A stretch of 64,000 bases of DNA from Rhodopseudomonas julia (GCF_030813515.1 NZ_JAUSUK010000002.1:1302001-1366000); one strand, 5' to 3'; shown: positions 27,361-38,293, counted from the first letter of the stretch. Translations and numbers: made by a program. The notes: generated by a model from the sequence alone, not told the origin.

Positions 27361-29550
27361 TCAGTTGGTGAGGTCGGCGCCCTCGAGGCGCATGAAGATC
27401 GTCTCACCGTTGGAATCGTCGACCCCATCATTGTCGGTCACGATGTAAGCGACACCGTCCTTGTCGAGCGCAAAGCCTTCGATCTTGTCCACGACATAGC
27501 CGTGCGTCGACTTGAGGTCCTCCAGAAGATCGTGCACCAGCGTCTTTTCGACGATCGGCGCCTCGTCGCCAGGCGCGGACGGCGTTACTCCTTCATGCGA
27601 CACCGCATAAAGCCGTTTGATCCTGGCAGCTTCCCCGATCTGATTGTCTCGTTCTATCATGAGGAGGCGCCCCTCTCCCGCGGCCGTGATTTCAGATAAT
27701 CCGACCCAGCCTTTTTCCGCCTGCTCAAGCGGATAGTGCACGACGCCCCAGGTCTCGGTCGCGGGCTTGTAGGACAGGAGCTTCACGAGGCCCTCCTCGT
27801 CATCCCCCCACGGCCGCTGGACAGCAAGCCAGACCGTCTCCTCATCGCCGGCGCCGATAACCGTGACGCCTTCCAGGCCGAAACGCGAAGCCTTCGACGA
27901 TATCTCTTGGGGAAGCGCAATATCTTGCTCGACCTCGCCTTTAACAGAAACACGTAGAATCCTGTTGTTTCTGCCTTTTTCAGGGTTGCCCTCAGAAGCA
28001 AGCCAGAAACCTCCGGCGCTGCGGGCGGCAATGCCTTCCAGGTCGAGGTTTTCAACGGGCTTTCCGTCTTTGCTGACGGTGACTGCCGAGGTGATCCTTG
28101 CAGGGGCCGCGGTGGCGTCGATCGTGAAGATCTTGCCGTCTTTATAGAAGCTGTCGGAGACAGCATAGAGCTTCCCGGCGACGCCCGAATCCGCTGTGAG
28201 GCCGGAAAGCGCTCCCCAGCCGCCGACGTCTTCAGCCGCTTCAATCATCGGATATGAGGCAGCTTCCCGGCTCTGCTCATAGATCATCACCGTGGCGCGA
28301 GCACCGCCATCCTCGACCAAATCCTCCTCGTTGGCAGTCACAACGAGCTTGCGTGAGGGAATGGCGAGAAGGCCCTCCGGGCCGATCCCGGATGGCAGCA
28401 CCTGGAGAAATTGCGGCTCAGCGCCGGTGTCCCGGTAGACGGCGACGAACGAAGATCGTTCCGTGCCCACAAAAATCAGTCGGTCATTGCCGAAGGTCGC
28501 GACTTCGATGGCCTCCGGCTCGGTGCCTTTCTTGGCAGAGCGCTTTTCCGGATAATGTCCGATGCGCATCGCCAGATGCTCGAGCGCATTGCCGGAATCC
28601 CAGAGAACGCTGCCACCCTTCTCGAAAATCGTGAAGCCGCGCGAGCCACCTTCGTAATCGCCTTCATTGGCGGTGACGAAGCGATCTTCATCCAACCATT
28701 GGACGCCATCGGGTTCGCGCTTCGCACCCTTCAGGCTGCCTGTCGGTGAGATGCGGCCGTCCTTTTCGACATCGATTGCATCGACATCGACAGAGCCCGC
28801 CGAGAAGCCGCCTTTGACGTCACCCGTCGCCATATCGACGATCGCGATCGCGTTGTTCTCCTGAAGCGTCACGACGGCCTCCCCCGCCTCATTCACGTCG
28901 ACGAATTCCGGTTCGGCGTCGTCCGGGGCGATCTCTGAGATCCCGGTCAGATCGATCCTCTGCATCCCCGAGCAATCGACCATGCCCTTATCGACCGGGA
29001 AGGTCACGAGAAGGCCCGTCGGCGCCTGCGGGATCGCGCCCTCATTCAGGTCTTCATCGCGCTCGTTCTCGATGACCACCGCAATCTTCGTGGCGTCCGT
29101 CGTCAGAGCAACGGAATCTGGCTGACCCGGAAGCGCACAGGTCGCTTCCACGGATTTCCCCGAAATATCGACCGTTGCGATCTCGCCGGAAGGCTCTGCG
29201 TAGCTTTCGGAGGTCACAACGGCGACGAGCGCCTTTCCGGATGTCACGGCAACCGAAGTGGGCTCGCCTGCAAGCGCCACGAAGCCTCCGGGCTTCGGTG
29301 CATGGGCGTCGGCGATATCGATGATGCCGACGGCCTCCTGGGCCGCATCCGTGTAGACCAGCGTCTCGCCGTCCTCGGTCGCAGCAATGATCTCCGCCAC
29401 GGTGGGTGAAGCGGCATCACGCTCGGCCGGCATGTTGGCCGCGACGGGGAAGGTTGCGATCCGGTTGAAGACTTCAGGGTTCTGAGCCGCCGCCGGCAGG
29501 CTCCAGGCTGCGGCAAGGGCGAGCGCGCTGGTGGAGAGGAAGAGGCGCAT
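27361..29550 (-). CDS. Exported esterase-like activity of phytase family protein
   Basis: A 729-residue secreted protein. A signal peptide (MRLFLSTSALALAAAWSLPAAAQ) is followed by a beta-propeller-like half with repeated strand patterns (YTDAAQEAVGIIDIADA, VTLQENNAIAIVDMATG), then from about residue 440 a phytase-like esterase domain (GGWGALSGLTADSGVAGKLY, NLDLEGIAARSAGGFWLASEG, FGLEGVTVIGAG). It is probably periplasmic. The ATG at 29550 has GGAG six bases upstream. The family name does not prove phytate hydrolysis; the substrate is unknown. It stands alone between glyA and the DMT transporter. Confidence 0.85.
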   Translation of the reverse strand: MRLFLSTSALALAAAWSLPAAAQNPEVFNRIATFPVAANMPAERDAASPTVAEIIAATEDGETLVYTDAAQEAVGIIDIADAHAPKPGGFVALAGEPTSVAVTSGKALVAVVTSESYAEPSGEIATVDISGKSVEATCALPGQPDSVALTTDATKIAVVIENERDEDLNEGAIPQAPTGLLVTFPVDKGMVDCSGMQRIDLTGISEIAPDDAEPEFVDVNEAGEAVVTLQENNAIAIVDMATGDVKGGFSAGSVDVDAIDVEKDGRISPTGSLKGAKREPDGVQWLDEDRFVTANEGDYEGGSRGFTIFEKGGSVLWDSGNALEHLAMRIGHYPEKRSAKKGTEPEAIEVATFGNDRLIFVGTERSSFVAVYRDTGAEPQFLQVLPSGIGPEGLLAIPSRKLVVTANEEDLVEDGGARATVMIYEQSREAASYPMIEAAEDVGGWGALSGLTADSGVAGKLYAVSDSFYKDGKIFTIDATAAPARITSAVTVSKDGKPVENLDLEGIAARSAGGFWLASEGNPEKGRNNRILRVSVKGEVEQDIALPQEISSKASRFGLEGVTVIGAGDEETVWLAVQRPWGDDEEGLVKLLSYKPATETWGVVHYPLEQAEKGWVGLSEITAAGEGRLLMIERDNQIGEAARIKRLYAVSHEGVTPSAPGDEAPIVEKTLVHDLLEDLKSTHGYVVDKIEGFALDKDGVAYIVTDNDGVDDSNGETIFMRLEGADLTN

Positions 29551-29691
29551 CGGATCTCCGATCAATCAGGATGGGCGTCGAGCCGTTTTGGCTTCAAACC
29601 TCTTATGATCGGGAAATCACGCTTCGATGACAGAAACGCCCCACGGAGCCTCGGATCTCGCCAAGCCAGTCCCGCAGCTCGCCGTTTCCAA

Positions 29692-30606
29692 TCACCGTCG
29701 AAGTGCGAGAATGCCGGCCCCCACGATGAGCGCCATGCCGCAGAGGGTGATGAGCGAGGGAACTTCCTGGAACAACAGAAGGCCCCAGATGGCGGCGAAA
29801 CCGACATAGGAGAAATCGAGCGTGCCGATGACGTTCGATGGCGCGCGCTGATACGAAAAAGCAGCACCCAGACTGCCGATGATCATGGCAGCCGAGAGAA
29901 CGACCAGCGTGCCGATCTCAGCGGCACCAAGCGGCAGCCAGCCGGTGGTGAGGTAACCTCCCTCCCCGCTGTTCTCCTGGAAGACACCAACACCGCCGAG
30001 ACCGACCACCACGAATGCGAGATTGAGTGCGAGGGACAACGTCAGCGGATGTTCCTCGCGGCATTTCGTGCGCGTCAGAATCATCGCCAAGGCGTAGAGG
30101 ACCGCCGAGAGAAGCGGCAGCAAAGCATAAGCGTTGAACGCTGCCGCGTCCGGCCTCAGGATCAGAAGCACGCCGCTTAGTCCCAGCGCCACCGCCATCC
30201 AGCCGATCGGCCCGACACGTTCGCCAACGAACAAGGCGGAGAACAAGGTGATGAAGACGGGCAGCGTGTAATAGGAGACTGCGGCCACAGACAGCTGCAG
30301 ATGCGGAAGCGCCGCGTAATAGGCAAGCCACATCAAGACCAGCATCAGACTGCGCAGCGTCGTCCAGGCCAGGGCCCGCGGCCGAAGCGTCGCGCCCGAG
30401 CTCGCCAGGACGGCAGGAACGAGCAACGGCAGCGCCATCAGCGAGCGCAGGAGGAAGAGTTGCCAGACGGCGATCGTACCGCTCGTCAACTTGATGAGCG
30501 CGTCGCCGAGCGACAATGCGAGATCCGTCATCAAGATGACGCCCGCCGCCGCGGCCAGATTGTCGGCAGCAGCCGACTGCTTCCGCGAGATTCGTACCGT
30601 CATCAT
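29692..30606 (-). CDS. EamA/DMT-family transporter
   Basis: A 304-residue inner-membrane protein with ten helices in two EamA repeats, typical of drug/metabolite exporters. Marks: LIKLTSGTIAVWQLFLLRSL in repeat one and RAPSNVIGTLDFSYVGFAAIWG in repeat two. The start is ATG at 30606 or the adjacent ATG at 30603; the open frame further up is unlikely. Substrate unknown. It is downstream of the L,D-transpeptidase terminator, so it is a separate transcript. Confidence 0.88.
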   Translation of the reverse strand: MMTVRISRKQSAAADNLAAAAGVILMTDLALSLGDALIKLTSGTIAVWQLFLLRSLMALPLLVPAVLASSGATLRPRALAWTTLRSLMLVLMWLAYYAALPHLQLSVAAVSYYTLPVFITLFSALFVGERVGPIGWMAVALGLSGVLLILRPDAAAFNAYALLPLLSAVLYALAMILTRTKCREEHPLTLSLALNLAFVVVGLGGVGVFQENSGEGGYLTTGWLPLGAAEIGTLVVLSAAMIIGSLGAAFSYQRAPSNVIGTLDFSYVGFAAIWGLLLFQEVPSLITLCGMALIVGAGILALRR

Positions 30607-30694
30607 GCCCCTGGATCGTTCGGGGACACGTAAAGGGAACAGCTGCGGCAGGTCAACGCACGCCTCCCGCTGCGGCGGCCACATCTAGATCCAC

Positions 30695-30723
30695 AAAAAA
30701 CCCCGCGAGGATCGCTCGCGGGG
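30695..30723 (-). terminator. Rho-independent terminator of the L,D-transpeptidase gene
   Basis: Perfect 9-bp stem CCCCGCGAG / CTCGCGGGG with a 5-base loop. Read leftward it ends in a run of six T. It starts 25 bases past the ldtP stop. Confidence 0.9.
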
Positions 30724-30747
30724 TCGGAAATTCGATAGAGCCGAGGC

Positions 30748-31998
30748 TTATTGCGGCAGCGGGGAGCCGATCAATTCTGACGGCTGATTGAGCGCGACTT
30801 CGCCCGGAGCATCAAAATTGTAGATGTCGTCGCGGAAGTGCACGACGCCGTCACCAGTCGTCCAAGCCGTAAAGTAGACCGTGTAGAGCGCCGGCGGATT
30901 GGCCACATCCACATCGAGACGCTCGCCCGAGCGGATCGTCTGGTCGACAGTTGCGCGCGAATAACCGTTGTCGCGCAAAATCCAGGCGACGAGCTCGCGC
31001 ACATTCATCACCCGCACGCAACCCGACGATTCAAAGCGGTAGTCGGAGCCGAAAAGGCCTTTCGACGGCGTGTCGTGCAGGAAGACCGAATAAGGGTTGT
31101 AGAAGTTCATCCGCACCGAACCGAGCGAGTTCTGATCGCCCGGGTCCTGCTTGAACATGTAATTGACGGCTTCGTCCGAATGCCAGTTCACCTGGCTCGG
31201 CTGCAGCTCTTCGCCCTTCTGGGTGAAAATGCGGATGCGGTTGCGCGTCAGATACTCCGGATCCTTCTGCATCTTCGGGATCAGATCCTTGCGGATGATG
31301 GAGTTCGGGACCGTCCAGTAAGGATTGAAGTTGATCTCATGGATCTTGCTGGACAAAAGCGGCGTCTGACGGTCCACCTTGCCGACCACCGCGGTGTGCC
31401 TGGAGACAACCTTTCCGTCCTCGACCACTTCGATCTGGGCGCCAGGGACGTTCACCATCACATAGCGGTTGGCGGGATCCTTCATCGCGGCGATGCGCTC
31501 GCGATTGACCCGCAATTGATTGAGGCGAACCGCGGCCGGAACGTTGAGAGCCTTGAAAGTGCCTGCACCGACGACGCCATCGGCAGGAATGCCGTGGCGC
31601 TCCTGAAAGCGCATGACGGCCGACTGCACATAAGAATCGAAGGCATCGGAGCCAGCCGTCTGCCGCAAATCACCTGAAGCGATAAGACGCTGACGCAGCG
31701 CCAGGACATTGGGGTGGCGCATTCCGATTTTGAGCGTCGGCTCTGAGGGCACAGAATTCCAGCCGCCGGCATCAACCAGGCCCTGATACCATTCGATAGC
31801 CTGATCCATGGCGGGAACGGTGTAAGGCGAGAGAATCGGGACGGTCGAGGTCACCGGTGCCGCCGTCCGAGGCCCCGTATCAAAGGATTCGCTCCATTCC
31901 GACTGATTGACGGGCATCATGTTCTGCGCCTGGGCGGCCAGCGGAAACATAAGCGCCGCGGCGCAAAGGGAGGATCGCAGAAGCGAAAAAACGGTCAT
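30748..31998 (-). CDS. ldtP: L,D-transpeptidase (YkuD domain), LdtP-like
   Basis: A periplasmic peptidoglycan cross-linking enzyme making meso-DAP links. The 416-residue protein has a signal peptide ending AAQAQ, a peptidoglycan-binding-like domain (about 115-165, LRQRLIASGDLRQTAG) and a YkuD catalytic domain with FLHDTPSKGLF and the active site SSGCVRVMNVRELV. The ATG at 31998 is followed directly by the signal peptide. The neighbouring ldtR gene encodes a MarR regulator that in Liberibacter and Sinorhizobium controls this very gene, which supports the naming. Confidence 0.92.
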   Translation of the reverse strand: MTVFSLLRSSLCAAALMFPLAAQAQNMMPVNQSEWSESFDTGPRTAAPVTSTVPILSPYTVPAMDQAIEWYQGLVDAGGWNSVPSEPTLKIGMRHPNVLALRQRLIASGDLRQTAGSDAFDSYVQSAVMRFQERHGIPADGVVGAGTFKALNVPAAVRLNQLRVNRERIAAMKDPANRYVMVNVPGAQIEVVEDGKVVSRHTAVVGKVDRQTPLLSSKIHEINFNPYWTVPNSIIRKDLIPKMQKDPEYLTRNRIRIFTQKGEELQPSQVNWHSDEAVNYMFKQDPGDQNSLGSVRMNFYNPYSVFLHDTPSKGLFGSDYRFESSGCVRVMNVRELVAWILRDNGYSRATVDQTIRSGERLDVDVANPPALYTVYFTAWTTGDGVVHFRDDIYNFDAPGEVALNQPSELIGSPLPQ

Positions 31999-32182
31999 AG
32001 GAATGGTGTGCCTCTCGTCAGACAAATGCCGGTGAATGCGCCCCCGAACGCACTCTTCGAGCACGGATTACCATCAAGGACCCGTACTCCACAAATGCAT
32101 CGCACCCAGCGATCAACACTGTGAATCATTCGAAGCGCTCAAATGCCCACCTTTCATGGATTTATGGCCAATCCGTGATCGA

Positions 32183-32211
32183 AAACAAAAGGGCCCGGTC
32201 GTGCCGGGCCC
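32183..32211 (-). terminator. Rho-independent terminator of ldtR
   Basis: The 8-bp stem GGGCCCGG / CCGGGCCC encloses TCGTG. Read leftward it is followed by TTTTGTTTT. It separates ldtR from ldtP, so ldtP needs its own promoter in about 32000-32180. Confidence 0.85.
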
Positions 32212-32238
32212 TGTTGCAAAGATGTCAACGTCGGTCTC

Positions 32239-32754
32239 TCAGAGACGGTAGAGAATCTGATCAGTCCAGAATCGCTCCAACCGATGCAGGGTCTTATTGA
32301 GGTGCTTGAAGTCGTCCTCCGAAACACCCCCGACCTTTTCGATCGAACCGATATGGCGATCATAGAGGCGGTCGACCACATCGGCGACCTCCTTGCCCTT
32401 CTCCGTCAGCGAGACCCGTACCGACCGACGGTCGACACGTGAGCGCTCGTGATAGATGTAGCCGGCGTCGACTAGCTTCTTCAGATTGTAGGAGACATTG
32501 GAACCGAGATAATAGCCGCGAGTCCTCAACTCGCCTGCTGTCAGTTCCGCATCTCCGATATTGAACAGAAGAAGCGCTTGGACGCTGTTCACGTCGGAGC
32601 GGCCCATCCGATCAAATTCATCCTTGATGACATCAAGCAGCCGTCGATGCAGCCGCTCCACCAAGGTCAGAGCATCAAGATAGAGTGTCTTGATGTCCTC
32701 CGGCTCAGACTCGCCCCTCTCGTAGGCAAGCGCTGTCCGCTCTGCTAGCAACAT
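32239..32754 (-). CDS. ldtR: MarR-family regulator LdtR
   Basis: A 171-residue winged-helix dimeric regulator. The HTH is in the segment LTAGELRTRGYYLGSNVSYNLKKL, followed by the wing HERSRVDRRSVRVSLTEKGKE. The unusual MarR pattern and the adjacency to a YkuD L,D-transpeptidase match LdtR, which regulates cell-wall remodelling and osmotic tolerance in related bacteria. The gene is monocistronic with its own terminator. A palindrome upstream may be its operator. Confidence 0.9.
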   Translation of the reverse strand: MLLAERTALAYERGESEPEDIKTLYLDALTLVERLHRRLLDVIKDEFDRMGRSDVNSVQALLLFNIGDAELTAGELRTRGYYLGSNVSYNLKKLVDAGYIYHERSRVDRRSVRVSLTEKGKEVADVVDRLYDRHIGSIEKVGGVSEDDFKHLNKTLHRLERFWTDQILYRL

Positions 32755-32817
32755 TACGCCTCTCCGTCATTTTTCTTCGGCCTTCTCCCCATTACTTGTG
32801 CAGGATAGAGAGCCAAT

Positions 32818-32833
32818 TTAAATGGAGATTTAA
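32818..32833. promoter_or_regulatory. Palindromic site upstream of ldtR, candidate LdtR operator
   Basis: TTAAAT-GGAG-ATTTAA is a perfect 6-bp inverted repeat with a 4-base spacer, in an AT-rich patch 64-79 bases upstream of the ldtR start. Its size fits a MarR dimer site. Autoregulation is inference. Confidence 0.45.
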
Positions 32834-32933
32834 GCGTCAGCATGAATGAAATGTTGCTGGGAAAAGGGTAAATTTTTTGCTGTCGTACGCCGACGCCCGC
32901 CGAACGCCGATGCTCGGCGCTTTCTGAGCGGTC

Positions 32934-32995
32934 CGCCGCCGGCCTTGTAAAGGGCGCGAACGCCGCCGGCCTTGTAAAGGGCGCGAACGCCGCCG
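32934..32995. repeat. Tandem repeat, 27-bp unit, 2.3 copies
   Basis: CGCCGCCGGCCTTGTAAAGG plus 7 more bases occurs exactly twice (32934-32960, 32961-32987), with the first 8 bases a third time (32988-32995). It is intergenic between the DUF6163 stop and ldtR. The unit is a multiple of three, but no supported gene covers it. Confidence 0.85.
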
Positions 32996-33043
32996 TCTCT
33001 TCAGTCTCATCTGCCGCCGCGCGGTGGCGCCACCGCCGCCTCG

Positions 33044-33451
33044 CTACTCGTCCCGGCGGCGGCGTCGGTCGCCCAGGAGAACTGCGATGTAGAGGCCCAT
33101 CATGGCCGCGTGCGCGAGGATTCTCTCCTGGTGCTGTCCGTAGATATCCCGAAACAGCGTGTACATCGCTATCTCGGTGATTGCGGCCACAGCCCAGATG
33201 ACTGGGCCCCACACGGCGTTGATCCAAAGGCCGACAGCCGCAAGGAGGTCGAGAATGCAAAGGACGATCATGGCGGCCTGCCACGGTCGTTCAAACGTCA
33301 GGAAGTGACCGGTATCAAGGCCGACACCCATGATCTGGGCCGCCCTCATCAAGCCCGCAAAGAGCAGGAGGAACGCGACGACACGCAGATAGTAGCGTGT
33401 CATGCGACCGCGGTTGGGGTCGTAGTCAAGGAGATCGACAGCGTCACTCAT
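33044..33451 (-). CDS. DUF6163 family membrane protein
   Basis: A 135-residue protein with about four membrane helices (YYLRVVAFLLLFAGLMRAAQIMG, MIVLCILDLLAAVGLWINAVWG and two more) and a basic tail RRRRRDE. This family accompanies ldtR in the order. The ATG at 33451 has GGGAG seven bases upstream and overlaps the stop of the preceding hydrolase gene as ATGA, so the two are coupled. Function unknown. The long open frame upstream of this start is the shadow of the hydrolase gene. Confidence 0.82.
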   Translation of the reverse strand: MSDAVDLLDYDPNRGRMTRYYLRVVAFLLLFAGLMRAAQIMGVGLDTGHFLTFERPWQAAMIVLCILDLLAAVGLWINAVWGPVIWAVAAITEIAMYTLFRDIYGQHQERILAHAAMMGLYIAVLLGDRRRRRDE

Positions 33452-34545
33452 CCCCGATCTCCCGGTAAAGCGAGCTCTTCTTCGAGCGGAGCAAGATAGG
33501 CGTTGATCTCGGTCTCTTTCACATCGGCAAGGCCAGCGGGGTACCAGCGCGGTGCATGATCCTTGTCGATCAGCTGCGCGCGCACCCCTTCGTAAAAATC
33601 CTCTCCTGCAAGGATGCGATTGACGATGCGGTATTCCAGACGCATCGCCTCGGCAAAATCCATCTGCCTGCCAAGCCGCATCTGACACAGCGCAATCGCA
33701 AGGCTTGTGGGCGACATTCGGCCGATTGCTTGCAAAGCCTTCTGGCCGCGTTCCCATTCGGGCTTCGCCGCAAGGCGAGCCAGGATCTCGGCAATCGATG
33801 AGGCCGAGAAAGTGTCTTCGATCAGCTCGGCATCGTCGGCCAGGGCAGATCGTTCCTCTTCAGGGGCCTGCGCATATTCCTCAACCACTCGCCGGTGATC
33901 GTCTTCGCGCACCAGACCCTCGATCAGGGCGTCGAAACGGCGTGCAGGCACGGCATGCGTGGCGATACCGCTCCAGAGGCAATCCGCGCGGCCAATGCGA
34001 CTTCCCGTCAGAGCGAGGTAGGTCCCCACGGAATACGGCATCTGAGGAAGGAAATGCGTCGCACCGACATCAGGGAAGAAGCCTATGCCGACCTCAGGCA
34101 TGGCGAAGTTGATCCTCTCACCGGCAAGACGCACGCTTCCATGGACCGAAACGCCGAAACCTCCGCCCATGACGATCCCATCGACCAAGGCGATGTACGG
34201 TTTGGGATAGGTTTTGATGAGGTGGTTGAGACGGTATTCCTCTTGAAAGAACGTCAACGGCAGCGGCCCACCTTCGACCTTCGCCCAAAACCCTGCTTCC
34301 CATAGACGATGCAGATCGCCGCCAGCCGAAAATGCCTTCTCGTCGAGCGAGCGGATGGCCACATGCGCGACTTCGTCATCGTCACGCCATGCGCTCAGCG
34401 CGCTCAGCATGGCCTGCACCATATCGAGGTTGAGAGCATTCAGGGCACGGCCGCGGTCGAGACTGATGAGACCCAGCCGCCCACGTTTCTCGATACGGAT
34501 GTCGTCGTCGGCTTTCAGCATCTCAGCAGCCATTTGCTGTTGCAT
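33448..34545 (-). CDS. Enoyl-CoA hydratase/isomerase family protein, 3-hydroxyisobutyryl-CoA hydrolase-like
   Basis: A 365-residue crotonase-fold enzyme of the ECH_2 branch, whose best known activity is hydrolysis of 3-hydroxyisobutyryl-CoA in valine breakdown. Motifs: RALNALNLDMVQAM, SAGGDLHRLWEAG (oxyanion loop), YIALVDGIVMGGGFGVSVHG and AMPEVGIGFFPDVGATHFL, where the conserved Glu of the hydrolases is present. The ATG at 34545 has AGGAAG upstream. Coupled to DUF6163 by a 4-base overlap. The exact substrate is inferred from the subfamily. Confidence 0.88.
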   Translation of the reverse strand: MQQQMAAEMLKADDDIRIEKRGRLGLISLDRGRALNALNLDMVQAMLSALSAWRDDDEVAHVAIRSLDEKAFSAGGDLHRLWEAGFWAKVEGGPLPLTFFQEEYRLNHLIKTYPKPYIALVDGIVMGGGFGVSVHGSVRLAGERINFAMPEVGIGFFPDVGATHFLPQMPYSVGTYLALTGSRIGRADCLWSGIATHAVPARRFDALIEGLVREDDHRRVVEEYAQAPEEERSALADDAELIEDTFSASSIAEILARLAAKPEWERGQKALQAIGRMSPTSLAIALCQMRLGRQMDFAEAMRLEYRIVNRILAGEDFYEGVRAQLIDKDHAPRWYPAGLADVKETEINAYLAPLEEELALPGDRG

Positions 34546-34740
34546 CCGTTCTTCCTGGTGGAGGCGGAAGGCGACGGACCCGTTTCGGCGAGCAGCTGCG
34601 CAGGGAGCGCCATTTCGTCGCGCTCTACGCCCTGCACTCCCGCCCCGAGCGGGAGCCGATCGCCGCAAAGGTCAAATTTCATGCTGGAGCTTTATGCAGC
34701 GCCCGATCGAGCGTCAATGACGCCGCGGCTCTGCAGGTGA

Positions 34741-35835
<1,095 letters not shown>

Positions 35836-35906
35836 AAGCTGCGCCTAGCAGAACTTGAAGCCGAGCATGGGCCTCCCCACTTTCTCAAAGATCGAAGGAG
35901 AGGCCC

Positions 35907-36398
35907 ATGACTGCAATCCACGACGTGATCGACCTGGACGAGACGCGGATGCTTGACCCCACACGGCATCCGGAACTCTACGACAACGTCAGAACACGCC
36001 GCATTTCGGCCTTTCTGGTCGATGCCGTCATTATGGTCGTTCTGATGACGGTGTCGTTTGTCGCGATTTCTTTTCTCGGTCTCTTCACGCTGGGTCTCGG
36101 CTGGCTTCTTTTTGGACTGATCTGGCCGGTCGTTCCGATCCTCTACACGATGTTCACCCTGGGCAGTCCCGAATCGGCCACGCCCGGAATGCGCGCAATG
36201 GGGATCGAGATGCGCACCTTCGACGGCGGTCGCATGTACAGCCTGCTCGCCTTCGTTCATGCTGTCCTCTTCTGGTTCTCGGTGACGGTGCTGACGCCCT
36301 TTGTTCTGCTTGTTTCGCTGTTTTCTCCGCGCAAGAGGCTTCTCCACGACATCGTTCTTGGAACGACGGTCATCCGCAGGGATGACAGCCGGCGTTGA
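35907..36398 (+). CDS. RDD family membrane protein
   Basis: A 163-residue inner-membrane protein with the RDD domain. The first helix follows RRISAFLVDAVIMVVLMT (the R...D pattern), and the third contains DIVLGTTVIRR near the C-terminus. A strong AAGGAGAGG precedes the ATG. Downstream of hemB by about 70 bases, and possibly co-transcribed. Function unknown; some RDD proteins are exchangers. Confidence 0.85.
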   Translation: MTAIHDVIDLDETRMLDPTRHPELYDNVRTRRISAFLVDAVIMVVLMTVSFVAISFLGLFTLGLGWLLFGLIWPVVPILYTMFTLGSPESATPGMRAMGIEMRTFDGGRMYSLLAFVHAVLFWFSVTVLTPFVLLVSLFSPRKRLLHDIVLGTTVIRRDDSRR

Positions 36399-36490
36399 TG
36401 CGCTCCGCGCCCATGCTCGAAGCCCTTCGCCGCAACAATCTGGGATTGTAGGGGCTTGACTCCGCCGGTACTTTGCCGACGGAGCCGGGC

Positions 36491-38293
36491 ATGACTTTTT
36501 CCGATTTGCAGATGTGGCTCACCTTCGGGGTGATCGCACTGACCATCGTTGGCTTTTCGCTCGAGCGGCTGGCGGTCGAGACTACTGCGCTCGCCTCGCT
36601 CGTTCTTTTGACGCTGGTCTTCGTCGTCGCTCCCGGAGCGTTCGACCTCTCGTCCCCCTTATCGTTTGAAGATCTGCTGCAGGGCTTCGCCAACCCGGCG
36701 CTTGTGGCCGTGCTCAGCTTGATCGTCGTGGGACAGGGCCTGTTCCAGACAGGCGCCCTCGACGCCCCAAGCCGCCATCTTGCGCGCAACACCCGCCTGC
36801 CGCCCTCAGCCGTGTTCGTGCTCCTCATCGTCTTTGCCGGAGCTCTCTCGGCTTTCCTCAACAACACGCCCGTCGTGGTGATGATGATCCCGGTGCTGAT
36901 GTCGCTCGCCCGAGAGCAGCGGATCTCACCGGCGAAGCTTCTCATGGCGATGAATTTTGCGACCATCATCGGCGGTTCGACCACGCTGATCGGATCATCG
37001 ACCAATCTTCTCGTGGCGCAGGTGGCGCATCACGAAGCCGGCATCAATCTTCGGCTCTTCGATCTTGCAGCTCCCGGTCTTGCCATCGCCGCTGTGGCGG
37101 TTCCCTACATCCTCTTCGTCATTCCCCGGCTCTTCGGAAAACGCCCTCAGGAAGCCGTCAAGTTTGCGAGCGGCAAGCAGTTCATCACCGAGATCGTTCT
37201 GCCGGAGGGACATCCGCTCGTCGGCATGCGCTCGGTTGCCGGCCTGTTCCCGGGACTTCGCGACATCACCGTCCGGCTGGTGCGGCGCGGCGGCACCATC
37301 CATCTGCCTCCCTTTGAAGATATCGAGCTTCAGCCAGGCGATCTCGCGGTTTTCAGCGGCATCCGCGAGGATCTCGCCCGTCACGGCATCATCAAGCCGG
37401 CGCGCGGCGAACGCAGCACCGAGACCGCCGGTGGCGGCACACATTCCGTCGGCGAAGCAATCGTAGCGCCCGGCGGCCGCATCATCGGTCGCTCGCCGGC
37501 CGAGACGGGTATCGAGCAGACGAGCGGCATCAGTGTCGTCGCCGTCGAGCGGCGCGGCCGCATGTCCCGCCAGGCGTTCTCCGACGTGCGGCTTGAAGAA
37601 GGCGACGTGCTGCTTCTTTCCGGTACGGACGCCGCCTTCGATCGGCTGCGCGGCAGCCGTGATCTGCTTCTGCTCGAAAAATCGTTCGCGCCGCTGCCGG
37701 CGCGGAGGGATACACTTCGCTCGATCCTCATCTTCACAGGGCTGATCGTCCTCGCGGCGACCGGGCTTGTCCCCATCGCCATTGCAGCCCTCGGGGCGGC
37801 ACTTCTCATGCTCGCCTTCGGATGTCTCAACATCCGCCAGGCGCGGCGAGCCTTCGACAGTCGCATCTTTATGCTGATCGGCGCATCGATCGCCCTTGCA
37901 ACCGCACTGGAGCGGACAGGCGGCGCCCAGTTTCTCGCCGAACATCTCGTGGCCGTGACCGAACACGGAGGGCCGCGCCTGCTCCTCTCGGCCCTGTTCG
38001 CGTTGATCGCAATCCTCACCAACGTCTTGTCGAACAACGCGACGGCCGTACTTTTCACGCCGATCGCAGTGTCGGCCGCTGCAGCGATCGGCGCTCCGCC
38101 CCTGCCTTTCATCATGGCGGTGATCTTCGCCGCCAACGCATCCTTCGCAACGCCGATCGGTTACCAGACAAATCTTCTCGTCATGGGCCCCGGAAATTAT
38201 CGCTTTGTCGATTTTCTCTTGGCCGGCGGACCACTCACCATCATTTCATGGCTTGTGTTTTCACTGTTTGCGCCGTGGTATTATGGCATCTGA
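36491..38293 (+). CDS. SLC13-family permease with two TrkA-C domains
   Basis: A 600-residue membrane transporter of the DASS/ArsB-like superfamily. The N-terminal half has five or six helices with [15 protein letters not shown] and [21 protein letters not shown], two cytosolic TrkA-C regulatory domains (about 200-300 and 315-395), then the second half with [15 protein letters not shown] and [17 protein letters not shown]. The paired TN motifs suggest a carboxylate or sulfate anion, but the ion is not determinable. The ATG at 36491 has GGAG six bases before it. Confidence 0.9.
   Translation: MTFSDLQMWLTFGVIALTIVGFSLERLAVETTALASLVLLTLVFVVAPGAFDLSSPLSFEDLLQGFANPALVAVLSLIVVGQGLFQTGALDAPSRHLARNTRLPPSAVFVLLIVFAGALSAFLNNTPVVVMMIPVLMSLAREQRISPAKLLMAMNFATIIGGSTTLIGSSTNLLVAQVAHHEAGINLRLFDLAAPGLAIAAVAVPYILFVIPRLFGKRPQEAVKFASGKQFITEIVLPEGHPLVGMRSVAGLFPGLRDITVRLVRRGGTIHLPPFEDIELQPGDLAVFSGIREDLARHGIIKPARGERSTETAGGGTHSVGEAIVAPGGRIIGRSPAETGIEQTSGISVVAVERRGRMSRQAFSDVRLEEGDVLLLSGTDAAFDRLRGSRDLLLLEKSFAPLPARRDTLRSILIFTGLIVLAATGLVPIAIAALGAALLMLAFGCLNIRQARRAFDSRIFMLIGASIALATALERTGGAQFLAEHLVAVTEHGGPRLLLSALFALIAILTNVLSNNATAVLFTPIAVSAAAAIGAPPLPFIMAVIFAANASFATPIGYQTNLLVMGPGNYRFVDFLLAGGPLTIISWLVFSLFAPWYYGI

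Noticed and set aside
32754-33284. Possible 176-residue protein containing a duplicated AAFAPFTRP peptide
   Set aside because: The peptide repeat is only the translation of the 27-bp DNA repeat. The frame overlaps DUF6163 in another register and lacks a ribosome site.
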